Below the pieces are notes generated by a model. The model was not told the origin of the DNA and did no database searches. It saw nothing but the letters and a program-made list of their open reading frames with translations. From a virus: a stretch of DNA of 28,616 bases. Positions within the stretch are counted from its first letter, which is position 1; each line of letters opens with the position of its first letter. The stretch is taken from positions 1-28,616 of IMG/VR virus record IMGVR_UViG_3300021225_000095. One strand, 5' to 3'. This document shows positions 14,174 through 22,886 of the stretch, in pieces. The position numbers were made by a program, and so were the translations under genes.

Positions 14174-15141
14174 ATATAGTTGCTTCTGTACATCTTTATC
14201 CGCCTGATCACAACTGCGGTGCTGAATGGATGTTACATTTTATGTTGAAGGATTTGCAGTCTAAGGGCCACAACGTAAGAGTTCTTTTACATGATGCGAA
14301 TAAGTACAAGGTCAGGAATAATTATGTTTTTGATGGGATTGACGTATTCCCACCAAATGCAAATGTGATAGATGGGATTATGAGATGGTCGGATGCAGTT
14401 TTTACTCATTTGGATTACACAAGATGGACAATCCATACTGCCAAACTTTACAAAAAACCAGTTTTTCATTTAATTCATAACAGTCATCCATATCCAGAGA
14501 TTATAGATGCCGAAAAGAATCAGCATATTATTTACAATTCAGAGTGGTTAAAAGACCTTTTGAACTATAAATTTAGTAATTTTATACTGACACCGCCAGT
14601 TGACTACAATTACTATGATGTAGGTAATGAACCAGAGAAGAGTGAATATATCACTTTGATAAACTTAAACGAGAACAAGGGTGGTAAGATATTTGCAGAA
14701 ATTGCGAGGGCAATGCCACATAAGTCATTTTTAGGCGTTTTAGGGTCATATGATGAGCAGATAACCCAAGCATTGCCAAATGTGACTTATGTTCCTAATT
14801 CGCCTAATATCAAGCAATGGTATGCACAGACAAGGATATTACTAATGCCATCTAAGTATGAGAGTTGGGGTAGGACAGCAACTGAGGCAATGTGTAGTGG
14901 GATTCCTGTGATTTGCACAGACACTCCTGGCTTAAAGGAAAATTGTGAAAAAGGTGGTATATTTATAAAAAATAGGGACAATGTCAAAGAGTGGGTTGAA
15001 GCCATTACAAAGTTGGATGACAAAAAAGCCTATTCATGGGCATCAAGAAAAGCGAAAGCGAGATCAAGAGACTTTGATACAAGAAAAACGCTTGATGAAT
15101 TTGAGAGTTGGTTCAGAGAAATGGTTAATAAATATAATTAA
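14170..15141 (+). CDS. Family 4 (GT-B) glycosyltransferase
   Basis: 323 residues. N-terminal Rossmann domain starts 'MNIVASVHLYPPDHNCGAEWML', with the Gly/Ala-Glu loop of GT4 enzymes. The C-terminal nucleotide-sugar domain has 'LINLNENKGGKIFAEIARAM' (163-182) and the retaining-enzyme motif 'ESWGRTATEAMCSGIPVI' (231-248), whose E231 and E239 form the EX7E pair. It would move a sugar from a nucleotide donor to an unknown acceptor. No membrane segment or signal peptide is seen, so it acts in the cytoplasm. It is translationally coupled to the methyltransferase and lies two bases before the connector gene, so it is inserted inside the structural operon. Decoration of capsid or fibre proteins is a plausible but unproven role. 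Confidence 0.88.
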   Translation: MNIVASVHLYPPDHNCGAEWMLHFMLKDLQSKGHNVRVLLHDANKYKVRNNYVFDGIDVFPPNANVIDGIMRWSDAVFTHLDYTRWTIHTAKLYKKPVFHLIHNSHPYPEIIDAEKNQHIIYNSEWLKDLLNYKFSNFILTPPVDYNYYDVGNEPEKSEYITLINLNENKGGKIFAEIARAMPHKSFLGVLGSYDEQITQALPNVTYVPNSPNIKQWYAQTRILLMPSKYESWGRTATEAMCSGIPVICTDTPGLKENCEKGGIFIKNRDNVKEWVEAITKLDDKKAYSWASRKAKARSRDFDTRKTLDEFESWFREMVNKYN

Positions 15142-15143
15142 AG

Positions 15144-15704
15144 ATGACATATATAGACGGAATAACAATATTAGCTGATGCGGTGGTTGAGCCAGTAAGC
15201 TTGACTGATGCTAAGAATTGGCTTCGTATTACCAATTACAATACTGATGATGAGTTGATTTCATCATTGGTAAATGGTGCAAGGGTACATATTGAAAAGT
15301 TGACTGGTTGTTCTTTGGTTAATAAATCAGTAAGGATAAATGTAGAACTTACACCACAAAGCCAAGGCTTTTGGATTCTTGATGTGCCTTATGGGCCATT
15401 GCTTTGTGTTGATGAGGTGAAGATAAAGACTGGAATGAACACCTATGAGATATTGACAAAGAATAGTGATTTTGAGGTAATAGGTGGTAAGATATGGATA
15501 TACTCACCAGGTGTTTATGTTATAAAGTATCAATGTGGATTTAGTTCTATTCCAGAGGATTTGGCTACTGATATACTTACTTTAACGGCTTGGAGTTATG
15601 AAAATAGGGGGAAAAAGATGAATGCTGATGTTACCAATAGAATGAGTGAGTTTCCATCATGGGAAGGGTTGAATTATCATCAATATAAAAAAATTGTGAT
15701 TTAG
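15144..15704 (+). CDS. Head-tail connector (gp6-like adaptor)
   Basis: 186 residues. 'VEPVSLTDAKNWLRI' (about 16-30) and 'DDELISSLVNGARVHIEKLTG' (in parts, about 36-56) are the opening helices of gp6/phiE125 gp8-type connector proteins, and 'LATDILTLTAWSYENRG' (about 145-161) is the closing helix. Rings of this protein sit under the portal and form the first part of the neck. Its stop overlaps the GTG start of the next gene by one base. It is the first structural gene after the methyltransferase/glycosyltransferase insert. Confidence 0.85.
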   Translation: MTYIDGITILADAVVEPVSLTDAKNWLRITNYNTDDELISSLVNGARVHIEKLTGCSLVNKSVRINVELTPQSQGFWILDVPYGPLLCVDEVKIKTGMNTYEILTKNSDFEVIGGKIWIYSPGVYVIKYQCGFSSIPEDLATDILTLTAWSYENRGKKMNADVTNRMSEFPSWEGLNYHQYKKIVI

Positions 15705-16147
15705 TGGCAAGTGGTTTTAACTTAAATATTAATGATAGTAGGTTCAAAGAAATGCTTAATGAGTATAAAAAGACTGTGAACGAGGTATCGGCTATGATGG
15801 ATCAAGAGATAGCAGCTCATGGTGAGTTAATGGCTACAAGTGCAAAAAATATGGTTCCAGTTAAAGATGGAAGGTTAAAAAATTCAATCAGCTTAAAAAA
15901 AGAGCAATTCCTTTCTTATGAATTAGTTGCTCAAGCAAATTATGCTGCTTATGTTGAGTTTGGTACTGGAAAATACTTTATATCAAATGGTGAGCCTTGG
16001 GATAGTGTTGCATCTAAATTCAAAGGAAAAGGAATAAAACAAGTAAATTTGTTAGCAAGACCATATATGAGACCAAGTATTTTAGCATATATGCCAAGTC
16101 TTACCAAAGCAATTGAAAACTTAATAAAAGAGAAAAAAGTAGTATAA
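15704..16147 (+). CDS. HK97 gp10-like neck/tail completion protein
   Basis: 147 residues starting at GTG 15704 (TAGTG overlap with the connector stop). Family marks: 'MVPVKDGRLKNSI' (50-62), 'NYAAYVEFGTGKYF' (79-92) and 'LLARPYMRPSI' (117-127), the classic gp10-type 'YA-x-yvE-x-GT ... ARPfmrPa' pattern. Proteins of this family act at the head-tail junction or in tail completion. It ends with a one-base overlap (TAATG) into the next gene. GTG is the only unusual start; no better ATG lies near the conserved N-terminus. Confidence 0.88.
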   Translation: MASGFNLNINDSRFKEMLNEYKKTVNEVSAMMDQEIAAHGELMATSAKNMVPVKDGRLKNSISLKKEQFLSYELVAQANYAAYVEFGTGKYFISNGEPWDSVASKFKGKGIKQVNLLARPYMRPSILAYMPSLTKAIENLIKEKKVV

Positions 16148-16578
16148 TGCTTGATAGTTCTAATAATATTAGAAATATATATATAAATGCCTTAAATGGC
16201 AACATTTCTTACAATAGTAGGAATGTTCCTGTTTATGGTCAACAACCATTTACTACTACTCCTGAGAATTATATTGTAATTTCATCAATAAGTGAGGTTG
16301 CGGTAAATACTAATAACTCATTTGGTAATAGTGTTGATGTGGTAATTGATATATTTAGTGAGCAGTATAGAATATATGACAATTCAATTGTTGATAATAT
16401 ATCATCTCAAATACTAAACATACTAATCCCAGATACACAAGTCAATGGTTTTAGTGATACATATTTTGAGGTATTCCCAACACAAAGAACTTCATCAAGT
16501 TATTTGCCATTGAGAAATGGAGAAAACTTTGTTGCGAGAAAGATAATAACAATTAGTAATTTAGTAAATCAAAAATAG
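16147..16578 (+). CDS. Probable tail terminator protein
   Basis: 143 residues, alpha/beta, soluble. Its size, its place between the gp10-like protein and the tail tube, and the pattern of an N-terminal helix, a 'NYIVISSISEV' strand and 'SVDVVIDIFSEQ' strand followed by a helix 'NSIVDNISSQILNIL', match tail-terminator/tail-to-head joining proteins (gpU or DUF3168-like). Direct motif identity is weak, so the call rests mostly on synteny. It would cap the tail tube when the proper length is reached. Confidence 0.65.
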   Translation: MLDSSNNIRNIYINALNGNISYNSRNVPVYGQQPFTTTPENYIVISSISEVAVNTNNSFGNSVDVVIDIFSEQYRIYDNSIVDNISSQILNILIPDTQVNGFSDTYFEVFPTQRTSSSYLPLRNGENFVARKIITISNLVNQK

Positions 16579-16584
16579 AATAAA

Positions 16585-17016
16585 ATGGGACAGATTTTAG
16601 GATCATTGCAGAACGTAGAGATTGATGTAGCTGGTGGCTCATCATTTAAGAATCTCGTTTGTCTGCGTACATCATCAGTTAATACAACTGTTGATTCCAC
16701 CACCGAGCAAACCAATTGTGGGCCTTTGACAAGTGTATCAGATGCTACTGCAAGTGTAGATTTTGATGCAGTTTGTGAAGTTGCTCCAACAGTTTCTCAA
16801 ATTTCATACGAAGAACTTCTTGCTGCAAGTGTTGGTAAAACTCTTGTTAACGTAAGGGTTCAAAATCCAGTTGTAAGTGGTTCAAGTGCAGGTGCTACAT
16901 ATTACCATCAGTTTCTTGGTTATGTAACTTCTTTGACTCTAAACCAATCAACTACTGAGTTCATTAACTTCTCAGGAACTATTTCATCTACTGGAACAAT
17001 TGATGTTACACCTTAA
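16585..17016 (+). CDS. Major tail (tube) protein
   Basis: 143 residues, beta-rich with many Thr/Ser/Val and almost no long helix: 'FKNLVCLRTSSVNTTVDSTTE', 'ASVDFDAVCEV' and the C-terminal 'FLGYVTSLTLNQSTTEFINF' followed by a 'GTISSTGTIDV' strand. This is the composition and order expected of a TP901-1-like tail tube subunit. It is placed just before the tail assembly chaperones, the normal location. Hexamers would stack around the tape measure protein. Only 143 residues is compact for a tube protein. Confidence 0.75.
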   Translation: MGQILGSLQNVEIDVAGGSSFKNLVCLRTSSVNTTVDSTTEQTNCGPLTSVSDATASVDFDAVCEVAPTVSQISYEELLAASVGKTLVNVRVQNPVVSGSSAGATYYHQFLGYVTSLTLNQSTTEFINFSGTISSTGTIDVTP

Positions 17017-17018
17017 TT

Positions 17019-17378
17019 ATGAACTATACTACTATTACTATTAATGATACTAAGATTGGACTAAAATTTGGGATGGCATCGTTTAGATACATTCAAGGTA
17101 AGTTCATAGAGGGAAGAGCATTTGAGAACAATGAGTTAAATGAAATAGGTGTTGCTAATATCATTTATAGCGGTTATTATAATAACTGCATTGTAAAGGA
17201 TATGGAATTAGATTTATCATTTGAGTTTTTTGTTGATTGGGTTGAGTCAAATTTGAAAAATGATGATGCACTCAATCAAATTAAAAATGTAATAAGTGTT
17301 TGGGCAGAAAGTGATTTCATAAAACAAACACAACAAGATGATAAGTCAAAAAAAAAGACATCACGTTTGAAGAAATAG
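17019..17378 (+). CDS. Tail assembly chaperone, G-like product
   Basis: 119 residues, acidic with a Lys-rich C-terminus. It lies between tail tube and tape measure, as the first half of the lambda G/T type chaperone pair. Near its 3' end a nine-A run gives the slip heptamer A_AAA_AAG in the reading frame. Most ribosomes read through to the stop at 17378; a fraction would shift by -1 and add the T-like extension. The chaperone binds the tape measure protein and recruits tube subunits. Sequence similarity to lambda G is not visible, so the call relies on position and frameshift architecture. Confidence 0.75.
   Translation: MNYTTITINDTKIGLKFGMASFRYIQGKFIEGRAFENNELNEIGVANIIYSGYYNNCIVKDMELDLSFEFFVDWVESNLKNDDALNQIKNVISVWAESDFIKQTQQDDKSKKKTSRLKK
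17351..17357 (+). other. -1 ribosomal frameshift slip site A_AAA_AAG
   Basis: Frame-0 codons are AAA (17352-17354) and AAG (17355-17357), preceded by A17351: the exact X_XXY_YYZ heptamer used in E. coli dnaX. After slipping, translation continues with GAC at 17357 in the frame of the downstream gene, which stays open to 17650. No convincing stem-loop follows directly. The shift is by -1, the standard direction for phage tail chaperones. Confidence 0.8.
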
Positions 17379-17650
17379 AATCATTTGCTTTTGGTGAGTT
17401 GAATTTGTTGCCTAATGAATTTTATAGTATAAGTCCTCGCCATTTATCATTAATGATGAAAGGCAATGAGGCAAAGAAGATAGATACATATAAGCAGACA
17501 AGACTTTTGATGTTTACAATGGTGCGGTTAATGGGTGATCCAAAGACCGCACCTAAAACACCAGAAGCATTGTGGGAGTTACCAGGTGATGAAAAAACTG
17601 GTATGAGTGAGGATGAGATGAGAGAAATCTTTAAAAGATTAGGAAAATGA
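17357..17650 (+). CDS. Tail assembly chaperone, T-like extension made by -1 frameshift
   Basis: In the -1 frame the sequence after the slip reads 'DITFEEIESFAFGELNLLP' and continues through 'HLSLMMKGNEAKKIDTYKQ' to an acidic end, about 97 residues. No ATG exists at the start of this open frame; the only early initiator is a TTG at 17399, which would drop the conserved-looking 'ITFEEIESFAFGEL' part. This supports synthesis as a fusion of about 210 residues (113 from G plus 97). The stop overlaps the tape measure start (ATGA). Independent translation from TTG 17399 or internal ATGs is a less likely alternative. Confidence 0.78.
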   Translation, partial: DITFEEIESFAFGELNLLPNEFYSISPRHLSLMMKGNEAKKIDTYKQTRLLMFTMVRLMGDPKTAPKTPEALWELPGDEKTGMSEDEMREIFKRLGK

Positions 17651-19476
17651 GTTCAAGTCCATTTGTTTTTGAGATAGGTGCAGATGTTAGCAAGTTCACT
17701 AAATCTATTAGTGAGGTTGATGCTGAGTTAAAAAATTTAAGAAATATACTTAAAACTCAGACAGGTGCAGCTATTGTTGAAACAAATAAGCAAATAGTAG
17801 CACTTGAATCAAGCTTGGTAAATCTTAAAAAAGTAGGACTTGATAAATTACCTAAAGGTGCAGCAGATGGTACAAATGCTTTATTTTCTTTAAATCAAGT
17901 AGCAAGAGATTTACCATTTGGGTTTATTGCGATTCAAAATAACTTGCCACTTGTATTTGATTCATTTTCTAAACTTACTAAAGAAAGTGGAGGAGTAAAA
18001 AAGGCATTTTCAGCACTTGGTTCTACATTATTAGGCCCTGCTGGTTTTTCTTTTGCAATTGGTGCAGCAATATCAGGTATAACATCTTTGATTCAATCTT
18101 ATGGTTCATTAGGTGCTGCCGTTACTGACATTTTTGGTTTGCAAGTAAAACAAAAAGATTTGCAGAACTCATTAAATTTAGCTTATGCTGAATCTAATGG
18201 TAAAATTGCTGGGGAGGTTGCTAATATTCAATCTCTAAGTGGAATACTTACAGATACTAACTCATCATTAAAAGAAAGGAATGGTGCTTATGATGAACTC
18301 AATAAAAAGTACCCAGGTATATTATTTGGTATTAATAAAGAGGAAATTGGAACAGCAAAAGTAAACGAACAAATAGCAAAAAGAATAAAGCTATTTTCCT
18401 TACAATTAGAACTTGAAGGTAAGGCTGATTCAATAAGAGAACTTATATCTAAATCTGCAAAAGAACAACTTGAACTTGGTGCTAAGTTAAAAACAGGTGG
18501 CTATTTTGATGTACTTGGATTACAATTAAAAGCACTTTTCCAAACTGGAGATGCTGGTGTAGGTGGTGTTTTATCAGCCGTTGGTAATACTTTTACTAAA
18601 ACAAGTGCTGAAGCAACTTTCTATAAACAAAGTTTAAATGGTGTAAATAAAGAATTAGTTGTTGTTAATGCTGAAGTTGATAAATTAATAAAAGGTCAAA
18701 AAGATTCTGTAAATGCTTCAAAGGATGCAGCTAATGCACTAAAACAACAAAACAAAGAATGGGAGCAATTCCAAGAACAAACAAGAGAAGCAAATAAAAG
18801 ACTTGCTGAATTTTATGCAGAGCAACTTCAAAACCAAGCTTTAAAGAATAGAACAGATCAATTAAAAAAGCAAGCAGAAGCAGAGAAGCAATTGGTAAAA
18901 CAAATGCAAGAAGGTGCTGATATTCAAATGCAAATTGATGCACAATCTTTTGATCCACTTGCAGGAATAAAGAAAACACTTGACCCAATAGCAATTGAGC
19001 AAGATATTGCATTCAATCAAGGGCAAAAAATTGAGTATTTAAAATCTCAATTTTTAAGTTTACAAAGTGTATTTGATAAAACAAAAAGTGGTATTGAATC
19101 ATCATTAACAGAGCCATTTGGTTTATTATTTGATAATCTAACAACTAAAGGTAAAAGTGCTTTTGAAGGATTTGGTAAAATGGCAATTGGTATAATAAAA
19201 AAAATAGCTGCTCAACTTATTGCAAGTGGTATAGCTAATTTGATTAGTAATATACTTTTCCCACAAGTAGGAGCAGCAAAAGGCATTATGTCAACACTAA
19301 GTTCATTTACTAAAGGTGGTGGTTTCTTAGGATTTGGTGGTGTTGCTTCTCCATCATTTAGTGGAGTAGGCCCTGGGCAATTAGGTATGAGTGGTAGTGT
19401 TAATATGGTTTTGAGAGGTAGTGATTTAGTGGGGTCAATTAATCGTACAAATTCAACAATTAATAGAGTTGGCTAA
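17647..19476 (+). CDS. Tape measure protein
   Basis: 609 residues. The order is typical: an N-terminal beta/helix segment 'FVFEIGADVSKFTKSI', a helical region, 'NQVARDLPFGFIAIQNNLPL' (83-102), which I recall as common in Bacteroidota tape measures, a hydrophobic stretch 'LLGPAGFSFAIGAAISGI' (128-145), and a long Gln/Lys/Glu coiled coil (about 365-430). A hydrophobic C-terminal part (about 515-560) and a Gly-rich end follow. It sets tail length; at the usual rise of about 0.15 nm per residue, the tail would be near 90 nm. Its start overlaps the chaperone stop, its end overlaps the next gene by 8 bases. The DNA is very AT-rich in the middle. Confidence 0.88.
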   Translation: MSSSPFVFEIGADVSKFTKSISEVDAELKNLRNILKTQTGAAIVETNKQIVALESSLVNLKKVGLDKLPKGAADGTNALFSLNQVARDLPFGFIAIQNNLPLVFDSFSKLTKESGGVKKAFSALGSTLLGPAGFSFAIGAAISGITSLIQSYGSLGAAVTDIFGLQVKQKDLQNSLNLAYAESNGKIAGEVANIQSLSGILTDTNSSLKERNGAYDELNKKYPGILFGINKEEIGTAKVNEQIAKRIKLFSLQLELEGKADSIRELISKSAKEQLELGAKLKTGGYFDVLGLQLKALFQTGDAGVGGVLSAVGNTFTKTSAEATFYKQSLNGVNKELVVVNAEVDKLIKGQKDSVNASKDAANALKQQNKEWEQFQEQTREANKRLAEFYAEQLQNQALKNRTDQLKKQAEAEKQLVKQMQEGADIQMQIDAQSFDPLAGIKKTLDPIAIEQDIAFNQGQKIEYLKSQFLSLQSVFDKTKSGIESSLTEPFGLLFDNLTTKGKSAFEGFGKMAIGIIKKIAAQLIASGIANLISNILFPQVGAAKGIMSTLSSFTKGGGFLGFGGVASPSFSGVGPGQLGMSGSVNMVLRGSDLVGSINRTNSTINRVG

Positions 19477-21913
19477 AGCAGAAAAATATAGGTTTAGTTT
19501 CAAGACACTTGAGGGTCAAACTTGCACAGTAAGGTTTGAGTTTGAAGGGTGGACTGGTGGGTCTACAACTTTGATAGGTGCAGACAAACCATTCACTCTT
19601 GGTGAGTTCAATAGTGATGAAAATATATTTAAACCATTGAGGCCACAATTGGCAACAATGAATATTATAGCATCAGCAAGTGGTGTAAGTACTGATGATT
19701 TTATGATGGATAATGATAATGATGTCATTGTCTATTTTGATTTTGGCTCTTGGGGTAATTATTGGATTGGATATTTAACGCAAGATGATTTTCAAGAGAC
19801 TTGGGTAGATACTAATCACATTTTAACGATTACTGCAACAGAAGGAATTGGACTATTAAAAGAGACAAAACTCAGCAATAATGGTGCTGAATTGATTGGT
19901 ACGTTTACACCTTTTCAAATTATTGAATATGCAATGCAAGGTGCAGTCCAGAACTTTGTAGATTATAGGATATTTTCTAATTTGTTCTATGCATCAATGA
20001 ATGATGGTGATTTGTACACGGGGTTTGATCAATGCACAATTGATGCAAAAGCATTTCAAATTGATGTTCTTGAGTATGATGATTCTTACACAGTTATTGA
20101 GAAGCTAAACACGGCTTGGAATCAGACAATTTATATGTACAAGGGTAAATGGGTGATATTTAGGATTGAAGAGTTGTATTGCCCACCTACTGAGAATATA
20201 AGAGGTTTTAGGTCTGTACTTGGAACAAGGACACTTTTGAACGATAGATTTGATGTTAATGTAGGTATTAACGAAAGCGTTAAGCCTATAAGTCCTGAGA
20301 TGCTTAGATTCTTAAAAAGAAGAACTAAACAAGACATTGTTCAATATAATTATGAGCCGATAAATGAGATAGTACAAAATGGCTCATTTGCAAGAGGTTC
20401 ATTTATTAGTGATGTATCAAATGTAAAATCTTACAACGTAGATAGTTGGACAAGACAAGAAGGGGGAACAAGTGGTGCTCCACCATTTACATCACCAACA
20501 ACACCATCAACAGGAACTTTGACAAGGGTTGAGGTTTATGATGGTGCTTATGGTATTTTAGAAAACAATTATGTTAGGTTTGATTCAGCTATTGCATCAT
20601 CTAATGCAGTTTTTAGATGGATAAAGTCAACTGACCTTGAAATACTACAAGGAGAAAAGATTAGGTTTAGTGTTGATACAAGGTATAAGAATGTTTTTAC
20701 TGATGATGGAGAAAAAAAGCAAGCTTATATACTTTTATATGGTAATGTAAATAATTATTATTTAAAGGCTGATGGTACATGGATTCAAACCAATGCTACA
20801 TTTAGCACAAATGAAAACTATTTAGGTACTTCATACCTTACATCTGGTGACCCATTATATAGTGATTGGGTAACACTTAGTGTAGATTCTCAACCTTGTC
20901 CTGATTTTGGATTAATAAATATTATTTTAGTTAGTGACCATAGGACTTGGGAAGTTGGTGGTCAAGAATCTTGGTATAAATCATTGCAAGTACAAGTATT
21001 GACTGGGTTTAATGGACAATACGAAATAGATATTACAGGTGTTCAGTCAATTTTGACCAAGACTGATACACTAAAAATGGTTGATCAAAGTGAAATATAC
21101 TTTGATGATAGTTATTCAAATAATTTAAAAGGCACTCTTTTAAGGGATGATGGGGTATCATTAACTGATAGGCAATGGCATAGGAGTAGGTATGTATCTG
21201 AGATTTTAGGGTTTAGAAAAGAGAATGCTATTGCTCATTGGCAGTTTAATAGAGTAGATAGAAACAAGATTGATGCCAACTTTTTTGGACTTACATGGGA
21301 TGGTGGAAGCGAACCAATAGGGTTAATTAATACGATTAAGTTTGTAGATGATGACCCAAATAAGATTTATGCTATTTTAAACCTAAAAGAGATTGATTTT
21401 GCTTCATCAACTTGGAATGCTACACTATTAGAGGTTTTTGATAATATTAGGGATGTTGATGATTATGTATTAAAGAATTTTGATGCAGACCCAACAAATA
21501 ATACTTATATTGGTATCACAAAAGTTCCTTGGACAATTGTAAGTGCTGCTGACTTTACTATTGCAACTGGTAATACTTTTACTTACACAGGCACTCCATC
21601 AATATCAGTAAATATAGATTGTGAGGTAAATGGTACTATAAATTCTTTGACAAGTGGTTCAAGTGTAACATTTGACTTTAAAATAAATGGTATATCAAAG
21701 GCTCAACAAATAGTGGATTGTACAACACTTCCTGTTGCTTTTACACTAAATTTGAACAATATATCAACTATAAACTCTGGCAACACTATGTTTGTTAGCA
21801 TTTCAAACAATGTTGATGAGATTAATATAGGAACTGGTAATTTGACTTTCAGTTATTATATACCAGGTACTCCTACTTATGATCCTTATCAAGATAAATA
21901 TATATATCAATAA
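19469..21913 (+). CDS. Large tail tip / hub-like protein with probable carbohydrate-binding insert
   Basis: 814 residues beginning with TTG 19469 (no ATG nearby; overlap of 8 bases with the tape measure). The N-terminal 250 residues are beta-rich: 'YRFSFKTLEGQTCTVRFEF', 'VIVYFDFGSWGNYWIGYL' and 'HILTITATEGIGLLKET', consistent with a tail-associated hub or distal tail protein. Residues about 290-520 resemble a jelly-roll insert ('NYVRFDSAIASSNAVFRWIK', 'GEKIRFSVDTRYKN', 'WYKSLQVQV'), like carbohydrate-binding modules. The last 130 residues are another beta domain. Position directly after the tape measure supports a tip role in host contact. No peptidase or lysozyme domain is visible. Confidence 0.72.
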   Translation: MAKAEKYRFSFKTLEGQTCTVRFEFEGWTGGSTTLIGADKPFTLGEFNSDENIFKPLRPQLATMNIIASASGVSTDDFMMDNDNDVIVYFDFGSWGNYWIGYLTQDDFQETWVDTNHILTITATEGIGLLKETKLSNNGAELIGTFTPFQIIEYAMQGAVQNFVDYRIFSNLFYASMNDGDLYTGFDQCTIDAKAFQIDVLEYDDSYTVIEKLNTAWNQTIYMYKGKWVIFRIEELYCPPTENIRGFRSVLGTRTLLNDRFDVNVGINESVKPISPEMLRFLKRRTKQDIVQYNYEPINEIVQNGSFARGSFISDVSNVKSYNVDSWTRQEGGTSGAPPFTSPTTPSTGTLTRVEVYDGAYGILENNYVRFDSAIASSNAVFRWIKSTDLEILQGEKIRFSVDTRYKNVFTDDGEKKQAYILLYGNVNNYYLKADGTWIQTNATFSTNENYLGTSYLTSGDPLYSDWVTLSVDSQPCPDFGLINIILVSDHRTWEVGGQESWYKSLQVQVLTGFNGQYEIDITGVQSILTKTDTLKMVDQSEIYFDDSYSNNLKGTLLRDDGVSLTDRQWHRSRYVSEILGFRKENAIAHWQFNRVDRNKIDANFFGLTWDGGSEPIGLINTIKFVDDDPNKIYAILNLKEIDFASSTWNATLLEVFDNIRDVDDYVLKNFDADPTNNTYIGITKVPWTIVSAADFTIATGNTFTYTGTPSISVNIDCEVNGTINSLTSGSSVTFDFKINGISKAQQIVDCTTLPVAFTLNLNNISTINSGNTMFVSISNNVDEINIGTGNLTFSYYIPGTPTYDPYQDKYIYQ

Positions 21914-22521
21914 TGGCAGATGTAGTAAAAGCAGAAGGTTTAGTTATAGCATATCTTTTTGAAGATAATGTCTATCCATTAGCTTGTGCCAAGAACTCAT
22001 CAATTACAATGAGTAGGGATTTCTTGGAATTAGCACCAAAGACTAATGGCTTGTATCGTGAATATATTACGAGTAGGAGAGGATTTACGATAAGTGGTAG
22101 TGGATTGGTGAAAATGGCTCAGACTTATATGCATCCTATTGAGTTTTTTGGTGAGTTCTTTACTGGTAGTGATACAAAATTTACCGCTTTTCTTGATATG
22201 ATTGATGCTCAGAATAATTATAGAGTATATCAATTTGATTGTTATATACAAGATATAACACTTGATAGCACTGTTGGTGGGTTTGCAAATTATAGTTATA
22301 CTTTACAAGGTACTGGTGGATTTACTGAGTTGACAATAGTTGATACTTATACTGTTGCAAGTGGGACAATCCCTGCAAGAGATACCGCAACGCATAAACT
22401 TGTTGCGGTTGGTTATGGTGGTAAATGGTATTATAACTATTCAGTTACTGGATCTTTTGTTATAAACTTAGGGACTGCTTTAAATGGTACATCAGTAGTT
22501 GCTGCTTATATCGCATTATAA
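21913..22521 (+). CDS. Tail-tube-like second tail protein
   Basis: 202 residues starting with a one-base overlap of the hub stop (TAATG). 'YLFEDNVYPLACAKNSSITMS' and 'REYITSRRGFTISGSGLVKM' recall TP901-1-type tail tube proteins, where 'g...plac..s.si..s' opens the fold and a 'w.is.sGlv' strand follows; the C-terminal 60 residues form an added beta domain. Because a tube gene already lies at 16585, this may be a tube-like adaptor at the tail tip. Alternatively it is the true major tail protein and the earlier one is its partner. Sequence alone does not decide. Confidence 0.6.
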   Translation: MADVVKAEGLVIAYLFEDNVYPLACAKNSSITMSRDFLELAPKTNGLYREYITSRRGFTISGSGLVKMAQTYMHPIEFFGEFFTGSDTKFTAFLDMIDAQNNYRVYQFDCYIQDITLDSTVGGFANYSYTLQGTGGFTELTIVDTYTVASGTIPARDTATHKLVAVGYGGKWYYNYSVTGSFVINLGTALNGTSVVAAYIAL

Positions 22522-22545
22522 CATAAATAATCTTAAATTTACAAT

Positions 22546-22884
22546 ATGATTGGAGAACATAATTTAAGGGCAATCAAGAGGGGTGATACATGGGTATTGC
22601 CATTGTCGTTTTGGGAGGATGAGTGTCAAGAGGTGGCTATTGATGTAAGTACATATACTTTTAAACTTATGGCAAAAGATAGCGCAGGCACAACTATTTT
22701 CACGTGGAACGATGCTGATTTTGTTGAGGGTGATACAAATGAGAGGACAGTCACATTGACTGCTGTTACAACTGCTACTTATACTGTCGGTGAGTTCAAC
22801 TATGAACTCCAGGTTACTACTGGTTCTGGTATTTTTACATGGATGCAAGGCTTTGTCCAAGTTGTTGATCAAATAACAAGTTAA
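22546..22884 (+). CDS. BppU N-terminal-like baseplate protein
   Basis: 112 residues. 'IKRGDTWVLPLSFWED' (10-25), 'DVSTYTFKLMAKDSAGTTIF' (33-52), 'VTLTAVTTATYTVGEFNYEL' (69-88) and 'WMQGFVQVVDQITS' give the two-sheet Ig-like pattern of BppU N-terminal domains, which attach receptor-binding modules to the baseplate. It lies two bases before a fibre gene, as expected of an adaptor between hub and fibre. It lacks the long coiled-coil of full BppU proteins, so it may act as an independent linker. Confidence 0.7.
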   Translation: MIGEHNLRAIKRGDTWVLPLSFWEDECQEVAIDVSTYTFKLMAKDSAGTTIFTWNDADFVEGDTNERTVTLTAVTTATYTVGEFNYELQVTTGSGIFTWMQGFVQVVDQITS

Positions 22885-22886
22885 CG

